A DNA stretch of 48,430 nucleotides, from positions 1-48,430 of the forward strand of contig JAABSX010000029.1 of assembly GCA_011390205.1 (NCBI GenBank), given 5' to 3'. Origin of the DNA: Microscillaceae bacterium. Lineage in GTDB: Bacteria; Bacteroidota; Bacteroidia; Cytophagales; Microscillaceae. The stretch's first letter is position 1, and each line of letters begins with the position of its first letter. Shown here piece by piece: positions 34,524 through 43,611 of this stretch. Both the position numbers and the translations under genes were made by a program. The notes under the pieces are model-generated. The model did not search any database and was not told the origin of the DNA. It saw only the letters and a program-made list of their open reading frames with translations.

Positions 34524-36248
34524 TCAGAACTGAGAGCGCAAAAGTCGCCCAAATTTTTTCTGCCCAAGCTGCTGATGAAAGCCTTTTTCATTAAATACTT
34601 CCTCTCCACCAATCAGCACATGGCGTACAATGCCATCAGAGCGTTTGACTAGCCGCATAGCTCCTCCTAGTCTAGAGTCATAATCTTCAATGGGGCTTCC
34701 GAGGTTAGTTTTGAGCTTTTCTGGGTCAATGATGACCACATCGGCACGTTTGCCCTTGGTCAGTGAGCCAGCATCTAAGCCTAGCCAGTCTGCTGCCATT
34801 TTGGTGAGTCTGTAGATGGCTTTTTCTATGGGCAGCACATCAGGGTTGGCTTGTGCCTGCCGCAAAACTTGCAGCGAACCATCCTGAAAGGCCATATTGA
34901 CATTGTGTGCCCCTGAATCATTGAAGCCTGGGATGGTGGTGCGGTGCGAGAGCAAGCGAAGTCTTTGTTTGGGGCGGTGATTGGCTACGGCACTGTACCA
35001 GCGGATTTGGGTATCATATTTTGCCATCAAATCCATAAAGTACTCTAGGGCATCTTTGCCTTCTTCTTGTGCAATTTGGGCAAAAGATTTTCCGATATGC
35101 TTTGCTACGGGTGATTTTTCTATCCACATATCATCTAAGCGGCGGGGGAAAACCGATGCACCGCCATGGTTCCAGTCTTTTTTAAACCATTTACGAAATT
35201 CAGCATCTGCAAAAAGCATTTTGCGTTCTTCGTGGCTCGCCCCAATGGCTTTGACTGCCGAAGGAAACTCCTCGAAAAGAGGCGTAATAGGGCCGTCTGC
35301 ATAGTTTAAGAAGGGTTCTGCAAGCGCTTGCCACCTTATGTTAGCTCCTAGCAGATTGTTGGCTACTTCGGCAAGCGTAGTGGCGAGTAAGTGGATTTTT
35401 TTGTCAGATTTTACGTCTAAAGCAGCTACAATGGTGGTTTTGAGAGGCTTTTGGAAAATTCCTGCACTCATTCTTAAGAGATGCAAGACTGATTTTTTAT
35501 CTACAGCATTGGGGGTGGCCTGCAGCACACGGTCAAAGCGGCGGACAATATTGGCGAGGCGGCGGTATTCTTTGACACTGGCTTGCTGCGAGGGCACAGA
35601 AATCCCCTTAAATTCTGCTTTGTATTCTCCTAAAATTCTATGGAAAGGCAGCATATCAATAGACAAGCCTAGATAGCCTGCTTCCATGGCTTCTGCCACG
35701 ATTTTATCCATTTTTTTGAGCTCCTGCTCCTCTGCTTTGCGTATTCTGAGGCTTCGCTCAAAACCCATGGCAGAGATTCGGACATTAGAATGACCGATGA
35801 AACTGGCAATATTAGGCCCCACGGGCAAGGTATCTAAATGCTCATAATATTCTGCGGTAGTTTTCCAAGTAACTTTGTCTTTGAGCCAAGCCCGCAATAT
35901 ATCTGTGGGCATGTTTTCTACACGGCTAAAAAGCTCTAACATCTCTTGCTCTGAACCTATGGCGCTTGAGAGGGAGCAATTTCCGAAGACAACCGTGGTG
36001 GTGCCATGCCTTACTGATTCTTCCAAGCCTGGCATCACCTCTACCTCTGCGTCATAATGTGTGTGGATATCCAGAAAGCCTGGCATGACCCAGCAGCCTT
36101 TGGCATCTATTTCATGGGCGTTTTCTATAGGTGGGATTTGCCCTATTTCGGCTATTTTGCCATCTTGGATGAGTACATCCGTGATACGCCCTTGACTGCC
36201 TGTGCCGTCAAAAAAAGTACCATTGCGTAAGATAGTAGTATTAGACAT
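34524..36248 (-). CDS. Amidohydrolase, N-acyl-D-amino-acid deacylase type
   Basis: A 574-residue metal-dependent hydrolase of the amidohydrolase superfamily. The metal motif DIHTHYD gives His62, His64 and Asp66. Further family marks are TVVFGNCSLS, SFIGHSNVR, FNDSGAHN (third His region) and a C-terminal KRADVVIIDPEKL that closes the beta-sandwich. The closest group is D-aminoacylase/N-acyl-D-glutamate deacylase, which hydrolyses N-acyl-D-amino acids; related proteins act on other amides, so the substrate is uncertain. The protein has no signal peptide. It is transcribed alone. Confidence 0.88.
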   Translation of the reverse strand: MSNTTILRNGTFFDGTGSQGRITDVLIQDGKIAEIGQIPPIENAHEIDAKGCWVMPGFLDIHTHYDAEVEVMPGLEESVRHGTTTVVFGNCSLSSAIGSEQEMLELFSRVENMPTDILRAWLKDKVTWKTTAEYYEHLDTLPVGPNIASFIGHSNVRISAMGFERSLRIRKAEEQELKKMDKIVAEAMEAGYLGLSIDMLPFHRILGEYKAEFKGISVPSQQASVKEYRRLANIVRRFDRVLQATPNAVDKKSVLHLLRMSAGIFQKPLKTTIVAALDVKSDKKIHLLATTLAEVANNLLGANIRWQALAEPFLNYADGPITPLFEEFPSAVKAIGASHEERKMLFADAEFRKWFKKDWNHGGASVFPRRLDDMWIEKSPVAKHIGKSFAQIAQEEGKDALEYFMDLMAKYDTQIRWYSAVANHRPKQRLRLLSHRTTIPGFNDSGAHNVNMAFQDGSLQVLRQAQANPDVLPIEKAIYRLTKMAADWLGLDAGSLTKGKRADVVIIDPEKLKTNLGSPIEDYDSRLGGAMRLVKRSDGIVRHVLIGGEEVFNEKGFHQQLGQKKFGRLLRSQF

Positions 36249-36421
36249 TTATTTTGGAGGTTAATTTTAGATTTATCAACTTTTTATAGGATTTAGACTT
36301 TAATTTATATGAAAATCTCTATAATAGCAAATATATAAGTTTTTGAATACAGACAAAACACTTTCTGCCTCTGTGGGTTGATTTTTGTAAATCAAATTTG
36401 TATTTTTCTCAAATTACTTTT

Positions 36422-36901
36422 ATGATGAAACACCTAATTAGATTATTTACAGCTTGCTCCTTTTTATTTTCTTTGGGCGATTTGTCTGGGCAGAGCCTTA
36501 GTCCTCAAGACTCTATAGAGAGGGCAGCCATCCAGCAAGTCATCCAAGCATCTTACATTGATGCCATTTATAATCTAGGAGATACCACGGCTATGCGTCA
36601 GGGTTTTCATGAAGGTTTTCAGCTTTTGGGTCTGCGAGCAGACCAAAGTTTGAGGATACTGCCCATTGCTGAGTGGGTGGCACTAGTCCAAGAAAAGAAA
36701 AATCAAGGAAAATATCCTCCCTCAGCACAAAGCAGGGTTTCGGTTAATTTTCTGAGAATAGATGTGGTAGAGACAGTGGCCTCTGCCAAAATTGAGTTTT
36801 TGGTGGGTGGGCAGGTCAGATACATTGATTTTTTGGCTTTGTATAAATTTGGGAATGACTGGAAAATTATGAACAAAGTCTATTATGAACTACCCAAGTA
36901 A
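36422..36901 (+). CDS. Secreted NTF2-like (lumazine-binding-type) protein
   Basis: About 159 residues starting at MMKHLIRLF. A signal peptide ends near LSGQ. The mature part has an NTF2-like cone fold pattern: helix AAIQQVIQASYIDAIYNLGD, MRQGFHEGFQLLG, then strands VSVNFLRIDVVETVASAKIEF, YIDFLALYKFGNDWKIMNKVYY. It resembles the putative lumazine-binding / NTF2-like proteins that are common in Bacteroidota. The ligand or enzyme activity is unknown. It is followed by the VIT-vWA gene in the same direction, 140 bases away. Confidence 0.8.
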   Translation: MMKHLIRLFTACSFLFSLGDLSGQSLSPQDSIERAAIQQVIQASYIDAIYNLGDTTAMRQGFHEGFQLLGLRADQSLRILPIAEWVALVQEKKNQGKYPPSAQSRVSVNFLRIDVVETVASAKIEFLVGGQVRYIDFLALYKFGNDWKIMNKVYYELPK

Positions 36902-37041
36902 TGATAGCTAGAAGAATACTTCACCCACAAAAAAGCGGCATTTTTGAAGAGAAAAAACGTCCACCTTATAAAAAAAATATTTTTTTGTAATGTTCTAAGA
37001 AAAAGAGGGTAAGCCTATACAAACCCAAAAAATTAGAACGC

Positions 37042-39495
37042 ATGAAAAAATTACTTATCCTCCCTCTCCTCATCTTCTGGGCAACATTAGGCTACACCCA
37101 GACCAAGACAGACAAGACCCTTTCACCTTATTTCTTGGTGAAAAGTAGCCAACAAGGCACAGACCAGATGCCCCTCAAACATACCTCCGCAGAGGTGAGC
37201 ATTGCGGGCGTGATAGCCGATGTGAAAGTGAAGCAAGTCTATGTCAATCAAGGTGAAAACACCCTCGAGGCCATTTATGTATTCCCTGGCTCTACCAAGG
37301 CAGCCGTCTATGGGATGAGCATGACCATCGGCGAGCGAAAACTTTTTGCCAAAATAGAAGAGCGTAAAAAAGCCCGAGAAGACTATGAGCAAGCCAAACA
37401 AGAGGGCAAAACTGCCTCTCTCCTCGAGCAGCAAAACCCCAACGTATTCCAGATGAATGTCGCCAATATCCTCCCAGGGGATTCTATCACGGTAGAGCTT
37501 CGCTACACAGAATTGCTCGTGCCGAGTGAAGGCGTCTATGAATTTGCTTACCCTACTGTAGTGGGGCCAAGATATTCAGAAACCCCTGAAAATGAAGCAC
37601 TTGACAATGAGCAATGGGTCAAAAATCCTTACCTACACGAGGGCGAAAAACCCAACTATACTTTTAACCTCAGCACCACACTCAATGCAGGCATGCCTAT
37701 CCAGCAAGTTACCTGCAGCACCCATGAGGTAGATATCAAGTATGCAGGCAAAAATACCGCCGCCATCAGCCTTAAAAATTCTGAAAAATACGCAGGAAAC
37801 AAAGATTACATCCTCAGATACAGACTCACAGGAGGGCAGATTCAGTCGGGATTATTGCTTTATGAAGGTGAAAATGCCGTGGCAAGTGGCGAACTGAAAA
37901 GCTACGAAGATGCCCAAGCAGAAAAATTCTTTTTGCTGATGATGCAGCCTCCCAAAGCTCCTACCAATGAGCAAATCCCTCCACGTGAGTATGTCTTTAT
38001 CATAGATGTATCTGGATCTATGAATGGCTTTCCGCTAGATATTTCTAAAAAACTCCTCCGCGAACTGATTGGCAAGCTAAGACCCACAGACCGATTCAAT
38101 GTGATGCTTTTTGAGAGTAGCAACCAAATGCTCTCCCCCGAATCTATGCCTGCTACCCAAGATAATATCAACAAAGCCATCAAAGTGATAGACCAGCAAG
38201 GTGGTGGCGGTGGCACAAGGCTGATGCCTGCCCTTCAAAATGCACTTGCTTTCAAAGAAACCAAAGACTTCTCTCGCACTTTTGTGGTCATCACAGATGG
38301 CTATGTAAGTGTAGAAAGAGAAGCTTTTGACCTTATCCGTGATAACCTTAACCAAGCCAATCTCTTCGCCTTCGGTATAGGCTCAGCGGTCAATAGATAC
38401 CTCATAGAAGGAATGGCAAAGGTAGGAATGGGTGAGCCTTTCATCATCACCAGCCCTCAAGAAGCTCCTGCGATTGCCGAAAAATTTAGAAATTATATCC
38501 AAAATCCTGTACTGACCAATATACAGCTTACTTACAATGGCTTTGATGTCTATGACATTGCCCAGGTGAGCATCCCGGATGTGTTTGCAGAAAGACCCAT
38601 CGTCATTTATGGTAAATACAAAGGAAATCCGCAGGGCACGATCACGCTCACAGGGCTTTCGGGCAACAAACCCTACAAGCAAGTCATCAAAGTAGCCGAT
38701 GCCGACAAAAGCAATAACCAAGCACTCAGATACCTCTGGGCAAGGAAAAAAATAGAAACTTTGGATGATTACAACCGCCTTTCTATCAACTACTGGGGAG
38801 ACCCCAGCGCCTCACAAGTAGCACAAATGATACAGGCTGACCCTGCCAACAAAGAAAGAATAGCACAAGTAACCCAACTTGGGCTAAAATACAACCTCCT
38901 CACGGCTTATACTTCCTTCATCGCCATTGACCCAGAGGCACGTAATGCAGAGGGCAAAAGCACCACCGTAACACAGCCACTCCCTCTGCCTGAGGGTGTG
39001 AGTGATGCCGCAATAGGTAATAACAATGTATTCTATGCCCCCACACAATCATACCATACAAATGGAAGTTATTCAGGAAATGTAAGGAGGCGAAAACAAA
39101 TGAGCCAACCTACACTCAAAAAAGAGCAACACGACATCCAAATAATGGAAGATATAGAGGTAGAAATATGGGTGGATGAAGAAGAAAAACCCAAAGAAGA
39201 TGCTGAAAGCCAAGCTACCTTTGATGAGCAAGGAAATGACCTCATGACCTTTATCAAAGCCAACTTGAAGATTCCGGTCAAAGCCCAGAAAGAAGGAATC
39301 AGCGGAAAGGTGTGGCTGTCTTTTACCATCAAAGCAGATGGTACGCTCACAGATATTAAAATTATACAATCTCTCAGCCGAGAATGTGATGCAGAAGCCC
39401 TCAGACTGCTACAACTGACCGCAGGAAAATGGACGGCTGCTTCTAAAAATGGAAAAGCCAGAGATTCCAAAGAAAGTATTACCATCGCTTTTTAA
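37042..39495 (+). CDS. VIT-vWA protein with C-terminal TonB-type domain
   Basis: An 817-residue exported protein. A signal peptide ends about residue 19. A VIT domain (about 25-160, as in inter-alpha-trypsin-inhibitor heavy chains: EVSIAGVIADVKVKQVYVNQG, TLEAIYVFPG) is followed by a vWA domain (about 315-500) with the MIDAS motif DVSGS (Asp322, Ser324, Ser326), and then a marker-type beta region. After a low-complexity linker comes a TonB C-terminal domain (about 722-817: FIKANLKIPVKAQKEGISGK, GTLTDIKIIQSLSRECDAEAL). No membrane helix besides the signal is visible, so it is not a standard TonB and is probably periplasmic or surface-bound. It is a likely metal-dependent binding protein that may also contact TonB-dependent transporters. 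Confidence 0.88.
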   Translation: MKKLLILPLLIFWATLGYTQTKTDKTLSPYFLVKSSQQGTDQMPLKHTSAEVSIAGVIADVKVKQVYVNQGENTLEAIYVFPGSTKAAVYGMSMTIGERKLFAKIEERKKAREDYEQAKQEGKTASLLEQQNPNVFQMNVANILPGDSITVELRYTELLVPSEGVYEFAYPTVVGPRYSETPENEALDNEQWVKNPYLHEGEKPNYTFNLSTTLNAGMPIQQVTCSTHEVDIKYAGKNTAAISLKNSEKYAGNKDYILRYRLTGGQIQSGLLLYEGENAVASGELKSYEDAQAEKFFLLMMQPPKAPTNEQIPPREYVFIIDVSGSMNGFPLDISKKLLRELIGKLRPTDRFNVMLFESSNQMLSPESMPATQDNINKAIKVIDQQGGGGGTRLMPALQNALAFKETKDFSRTFVVITDGYVSVEREAFDLIRDNLNQANLFAFGIGSAVNRYLIEGMAKVGMGEPFIITSPQEAPAIAEKFRNYIQNPVLTNIQLTYNGFDVYDIAQVSIPDVFAERPIVIYGKYKGNPQGTITLTGLSGNKPYKQVIKVADADKSNNQALRYLWARKKIETLDDYNRLSINYWGDPSASQVAQMIQADPANKERIAQVTQLGLKYNLLTAYTSFIAIDPEARNAEGKSTTVTQPLPLPEGVSDAAIGNNNVFYAPTQSYHTNGSYSGNVRRRKQMSQPTLKKEQHDIQIMEDIEVEIWVDEEEKPKEDAESQATFDEQGNDLMTFIKANLKIPVKAQKEGISGKVWLSFTIKADGTLTDIKIIQSLSRECDAEALRLLQLTAGKWTAASKNGKARDSKESITIAF

Positions 39496-39524
39496 TTGAA
39501 TATTCGTAGTAATCTACCGAAAAG

Positions 39525-39552
39525 AGGAGGGCATTTTGCCTTCCTTTTTTTT
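39525..39552 (+). terminator. Rho-independent terminator of VIT-vWA gene
   Basis: AGGAGGGCA and TGCCTTCCT pair (one mismatch) around a three-base loop and run into a stretch of eight T. It lies 30 bases after the stop codon. Confidence 0.88.
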
Positions 39553-39731
39553 GTTTTTCCAGCAATACAGGTTCATCTAAGGAAATAGCAGAAATTGTTT
39601 TGTCATGTTTTAGACATTTGCTTTACGATGTAGTCTTTCGGCACACCTTCGGATTTTTTACGAAATGACAGCGAAAAAAATACCTCTTTTCATTAAAATT
39701 CTCCGTTCGGGAATTAGGGGGCTAGGGGCTG

Positions 39732-41399
39732 CTAATCCGTTACACAGCCCTCTGAAGCCGAAGAAACGGACTTGGCATATTTATACAAAATTCCTTGAGT
39801 GGCTTTGAGTGCTGGGGCTTTCCATTGAAGTTTCCTTTTTTGGATTTCTTCCTCACTTAGTTGCACGTCTATTCGGTTAGTTTCTGCATCTATGATGATT
39901 AAATCGCCATTTTCTACTAAAGCAAGCATACCACCTGCTTGGGCTTCGGGGGTGATATGCCCCACTACAAAGCCGTGCGAGCCGCCTGAAAAGCGTCCGT
40001 CTGTAATCAATGCCACATCTTTGCCCAAGCCTGCACCCATGACGGCAGAGGTAGGTTTGAGCATTTCGGGCATTCCTGGTGCACCTTTGGGGCCTTCGTA
40101 ACGAATCACAATGACCTCTCCTGCTTGGATTTCTCCATTTTCTACGCCTTTAATCATTTCAAATTCACCATTATAGACACGGGCTTTCCCTTCAAATCTC
40201 AGCCCTTCTTTGCCTGTGATTTTGGCCACACTGCCTCCCTCGGCTAGATTACCCTTTAAGATTTGGATATGCCCTGTTTCTTTAATTGGTTTTTCTACGG
40301 GCATAATGATTTGCTGCCCTTTGGTGAGTGAAGTAACCTCTTCTAAGTTTTCGGCAATGGTTTTGCCTGTTACGGTCAGACAGTCTCCATGCAAGTAGCC
40401 TTTTTCAAAGAGATATTTCATGACGGCAGGAGTGCCTCCTACTTGGTGCAGGTCTTCCATGACATACTGCCCGCTGGGTTTTAAATCAGCCAAGAAAGGC
40501 GTTTTATTGCTTATTTCTTGAAAATCATCCATTGCCCAGTCTATGTCAAAGGCTTTTGCCATGGCCAAGAAGTGCAGCACAGCATTGGTAGATCCTCCGA
40601 GTGCCATCACTAGGGTGATGGCATTTTCAAAGGATTTTCTTGTAACGATGTCTTTGGGTTTTAAATCTTTTTCTAAAAGATGGTGCATGGCTGCCCCTAT
40701 CTGATGGCATTCATTGATTTTTTGAGGGCTAATGGCAGGGTTAGAAGAGCTGTAGGGCAAGCTCATGCCCAGTGCTTCTATGGCAGAAGCCATGGTGTTG
40801 GCGGTGTACATCCCTCCGCAAGCACCTGCTCCTGGGCAGGCTTTTTTGATGATGCTTTTAAAATCTTCGGGCGTAATTTTTCCTGCAAATTTTTCACCCA
40901 GCACCTCAAAGGCAGAGACAATGTCTAGTTTTTTGCCCTCGTGGTGTCCTGGGTGAATCGTGCCTCCATAGACCATAATGGCGGGGCGGTTGAGCCTCCC
41001 GAATGCCATGAGAGAACCTGGCATGTTTTTATCACAACCTGCAATGGCGATGACTGCATCATACCATTGTGCTTCTACGACAGTTTCTATGGAGTCTGCA
41101 ATAATATCACGAGAGGGTAATGAAAAACGCATGCCTTCTGTGCCATTAGAGATGCCATCACTCACACCAATGGTATGAAAAATCAGTCCTAAATCACCTG
41201 CCTCTTGCACGCCTGATTTTACGTGTTTAGCAAGGTCGTTGAGGTGCATATTGCATGGATTTCCTTCATAGCCCATACTGACGATTCCTACTTGCGGTTT
41301 TAAAAGGTCTGCTTCTTCTAGCCCTAAGGCATAAAGCATGGCTTGGGAGGCAGGTTGGCTTTCGTCTTGTGTGATTCTTTGACTATATTTATTGAGCAT
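39732..41399 (-). CDS. ilvD: Dihydroxy-acid dehydratase
   Basis: The last common enzyme of valine and isoleucine synthesis, dehydrating 2,3-dihydroxy-acids to 2-keto-acids with an Fe-S cluster. The 555-residue protein has the cluster cysteines at Cys49 (GNPCN), Cys122 (GCDKNMPG) and Cys194 ([12 protein letters not shown]), the spacing of [2Fe-2S]-type enzymes. Further family marks are [19 protein letters not shown] and DGRFSGG. Length is normal. No other ilv or leu gene is in the window, so it is separate from the rest of the pathway. Confidence 0.97.
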   Translation of the reverse strand: MLNKYSQRITQDESQPASQAMLYALGLEEADLLKPQVGIVSMGYEGNPCNMHLNDLAKHVKSGVQEAGDLGLIFHTIGVSDGISNGTEGMRFSLPSRDIIADSIETVVEAQWYDAVIAIAGCDKNMPGSLMAFGRLNRPAIMVYGGTIHPGHHEGKKLDIVSAFEVLGEKFAGKITPEDFKSIIKKACPGAGACGGMYTANTMASAIEALGMSLPYSSSNPAISPQKINECHQIGAAMHHLLEKDLKPKDIVTRKSFENAITLVMALGGSTNAVLHFLAMAKAFDIDWAMDDFQEISNKTPFLADLKPSGQYVMEDLHQVGGTPAVMKYLFEKGYLHGDCLTVTGKTIAENLEEVTSLTKGQQIIMPVEKPIKETGHIQILKGNLAEGGSVAKITGKEGLRFEGKARVYNGEFEMIKGVENGEIQAGEVIVIRYEGPKGAPGMPEMLKPTSAVMGAGLGKDVALITDGRFSGGSHGFVVGHITPEAQAGGMLALVENGDLIIIDAETNRIDVQLSEEEIQKRKLQWKAPALKATQGILYKYAKSVSSASEGCVTD

Positions 41400-41700
41400 G
41401 TTATTTCATTTTAAGTATGAACTATGAATGGGTCTTATTGAGGACTTTTTTTAATTGTTGTTATGAGAACTATGAATACACTATTTTGTAAACTTGGTGT
41501 AAAATTAATGACTATGAGTCATTTTATAAAGTAATGGTTATTGATTTTTTGAAAAATATTGGTTTTTGTCTTCTCTAAGAAAATCACTTTGTTCAAAATA
41601 TTACTTTTTGAAGATTTAATTAAATAATTAGGACATATTTACCTTACTCACTGCTGTTACAAAAGAGTATGGGAGATTTCTTGGGTCTCTAAGATTTTAT
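41400..41700. other. Region upstream of ilvD, no gene
   Basis: About 300 bases, no gene seen. It contains a short perfect palindrome, AATGACT-ATG-AGTCATT, at 41507-41523 about 110 bases before ilvD, which could be an operator. The remainder is AT-rich. Confidence 0.45.
41507..41523. promoter_or_regulatory. Palindrome upstream of ilvD (possible operator)
   Basis: A perfect 7-bp inverted repeat with a 3-base centre (AATGACT ATG AGTCATT), extended by TAAA/TTTA on the flanks. The size and spacing fit a dimeric regulator site, and the position upstream of ilvD is compatible. There is no second copy visible to support it. Confidence 0.3.
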
Positions 41701-41705
41701 ACGCC

Positions 41706-41752
41706 AAAAAACCACCCCTGAGAAATTTTAAAATCTGTTAGAGGTGGTTTTT
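41706..41752 (-). terminator. Terminator downstream of universal stress protein
   Basis: AAAAACCACC and GGTGGTTTTT form a 10-bp stem around a loop of about 27 bases, extended inside by a CT/AG pair set off by single bulges. On the minus strand it follows the stress-protein stop codon with a T tract. Confidence 0.75.
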
Positions 41753-41781
41753 GACATAGGCTTTGCAATGTATGGGTGTTT

Positions 41782-42636
41782 TTAGGCCTCTTTGCTTATC
41801 CCAAAAGTCAGTACAGGGACTTGTGCTTGATTGACCACATCTTCGGCGGTGCTTCCTAAGAAGAAGTGTGCAATGCCTTTTCGTTGTGAGCTTTGCAATG
41901 CTATTAAATCTACTTTGAGGTATTTTGCCATATTTAGGATGCCAGCGTCTTCGGTGCGGGCATTGGTTTGGTGCAAGACTACCTCACTCAGTCCTGCTTT
42001 TTCCACGAATTTTTCTTGTCTTTCCAGAATTTCTTCTTTGTCTAAGAATCCGAAGGAAGAGTTTACGTAAAGTAGGTGGATTTTTCCTCCAAAAATATTT
42101 GCGAATGCACCCATCCGCTGGAGTGCTTCTATTTGCCCATCACGGAGTGTGCTAGGGAAGAGGATATTGTCAAAGCTGTCAAAATCAGGGGCATTTTCTT
42201 TGATGGCAAGTACGGGGCAAGAGGCAAGGCGAACGACCTTTTCGGTGTTAGAGCCTACCCATATTTCTTCGAGGGTACGTGTGCCGTGTGTTCCCATCAT
42301 AATCAGGTCAATCTGATGGTCTTTTACATACGACTTTATTTTTTTGAAGATATTGCCTGTTTCGATGATGATTTTGTATTGGGCTTCGGGGAAAGCTATT
42401 TTTTTGATATAAGACTGAATCATCTCTAAGGTATTCTCTTGAATAGACTCGATGTATGATTTCTCTAATATTTCGTTTACCTCTTCTGGCTCGGGTGCCA
42501 TGATTTGCCCTCCAAGAGAAGAAATCACGTGCAGGATATCTACTTCGGCTTCGTATTTTTTAGCAAACCTAAAAGCAGCATTGAGGGCAGTCTGTGCATG
42601 TGTAGAGAAATCAGTGGGGACTAATATTTTTTTCAT
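41782..42636 (-). CDS. Tandem universal stress protein
   Basis: A 284-residue protein made of two UspA domains (about 1-147 and 153-284). Domain 1 has KILVPTDFSTHAQTALNAAF at the start and the complete ATP-binding loop MMGTHGTRTLEEIWVGSNTEKVV (G-x2-G-x9-G-S/T). Domain 2 has NILFPSTL at its start but a degenerate loop (ALQSSQRKGIAHFFLGST), so only the first site probably binds ATP. Cytoplasmic; role in stress survival is inferred from the family. It is on the same strand as the DUF4292 cluster but 195 bases away. Confidence 0.9.
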   Translation of the reverse strand: MKKILVPTDFSTHAQTALNAAFRFAKKYEAEVDILHVISSLGGQIMAPEPEEVNEILEKSYIESIQENTLEMIQSYIKKIAFPEAQYKIIIETGNIFKKIKSYVKDHQIDLIMMGTHGTRTLEEIWVGSNTEKVVRLASCPVLAIKENAPDFDSFDNILFPSTLRDGQIEALQRMGAFANIFGGKIHLLYVNSSFGFLDKEEILERQEKFVEKAGLSEVVLHQTNARTEDAGILNMAKYLKVDLIALQSSQRKGIAHFFLGSTAEDVVNQAQVPVLTFGISKEA

Positions 42637-42831
42637 AAATGATAGGTTTAATTTTGTGAATTAATAGGTTTTTGTTAAAAATCAATGAACTGTATGTAGA
42701 TTATTTTGTGTTTTGAGATAGACTTTTTGCATCTCCGTCAGTTTGGGTTTAAATTACATAGGAATTGTCAAATAGTATGATAATTCTTCCAAAAGTACTA
42801 AAATCCAAGAATTTTCATCAAAGTTACGTTT

Positions 42832-43611
42832 TTAGTTGCGGTATTTAGAGGGTACAGAAAAAGGGAATGAGATAGGCTTTTGCCCGAGTGTAGTTTTGCT
42901 ATGGAGGATGATTACGTTTGTTTTTTGTATTTCTTGGGTATTTTTATCTTTGTAGCTGACTTCTATGAGTCCTTTTTGTGGAAACCAATTTCCCTGTTTT
43001 TTTCGGTAATTTAAGAATTGTATTTCTAGTCGATTTCCTGAGGCGAGGTCAAGGAGTTGGAGCTTGTCTAACTTTCCGATTTTTGAGTTTACAAAATTAA
43101 CAATCTCTATTCCTTCTTTTTCTTGGGTGATTTTGAGGAATTTGCCTTCGGTGCTGACCTGCTCGGCATCATAGCGTGGGAGGGGCATATCGCCCAATAA
43201 AATCGCCTGCATGAGTTTGTAGTCAATCTCAAATTTGAGGAGTCGGGTGAGGGTATCTAAGTCAGATTCTAGGTATTGTTTATTGATGCGGTCTATGAGG
43301 TAGATAGAGTCTTTTGTAATCTGTGTGCGTATGCCCTCAATGCCTACGGGCCCCGTGATAGAAGCCCAGATAAGGCTATCACGCTTCATTCTTAGCTTTA
43401 CTTTGGCACTGAATTGCTGTGCTGTGTTTTTGTATTCTAGCTTAAATTTGGTATCTAAATAAGTAAAATCTGAGGCACTACCCAATGAAGCAGGGGGTTT
43501 TTGGCAGCTGATGAACAAGACAAACATCCATGCCCCAAAAAATAACCGGGCATAAGCCCGGCAAGGTATATTGTGATGGGGTGGTCTAAATTCTGTGATT
43601 TGCTTATTCAT
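42832..43611 (-). CDS. DUF4292 lipoprotein
   Basis: A 259-residue lipoprotein: long N-terminus with a hydrophobic stretch (FFGAWMFVLFISC) and lipid-carrying Cys36, followed by a LolA/LppX-like beta-baffle domain (FTYLDTKFKLEYKNTAQQFSAK, LIWASITGPVGIEGIRTQ, YLIDRINKQYLESD). This is the DUF4292 family, found in Bacteroidota downstream of a TPR gene and thought to deal with envelope lipids or lipoproteins; function is not established. It overlaps the TPR gene by 8 bases, so they are translationally coupled. The peptidase M23 gene that often follows this family is missing here. Confidence 0.85.
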   Translation of the reverse strand: MNKQITEFRPPHHNIPCRAYARLFFGAWMFVLFISCQKPPASLGSASDFTYLDTKFKLEYKNTAQQFSAKVKLRMKRDSLIWASITGPVGIEGIRTQITKDSIYLIDRINKQYLESDLDTLTRLLKFEIDYKLMQAILLGDMPLPRYDAEQVSTEGKFLKITQEKEGIEIVNFVNSKIGKLDKLQLLDLASGNRLEIQFLNYRKKQGNWFPQKGLIEVSYKDKNTQEIQKTNVIILHSKTTLGQKPISFPFSVPSKYRN

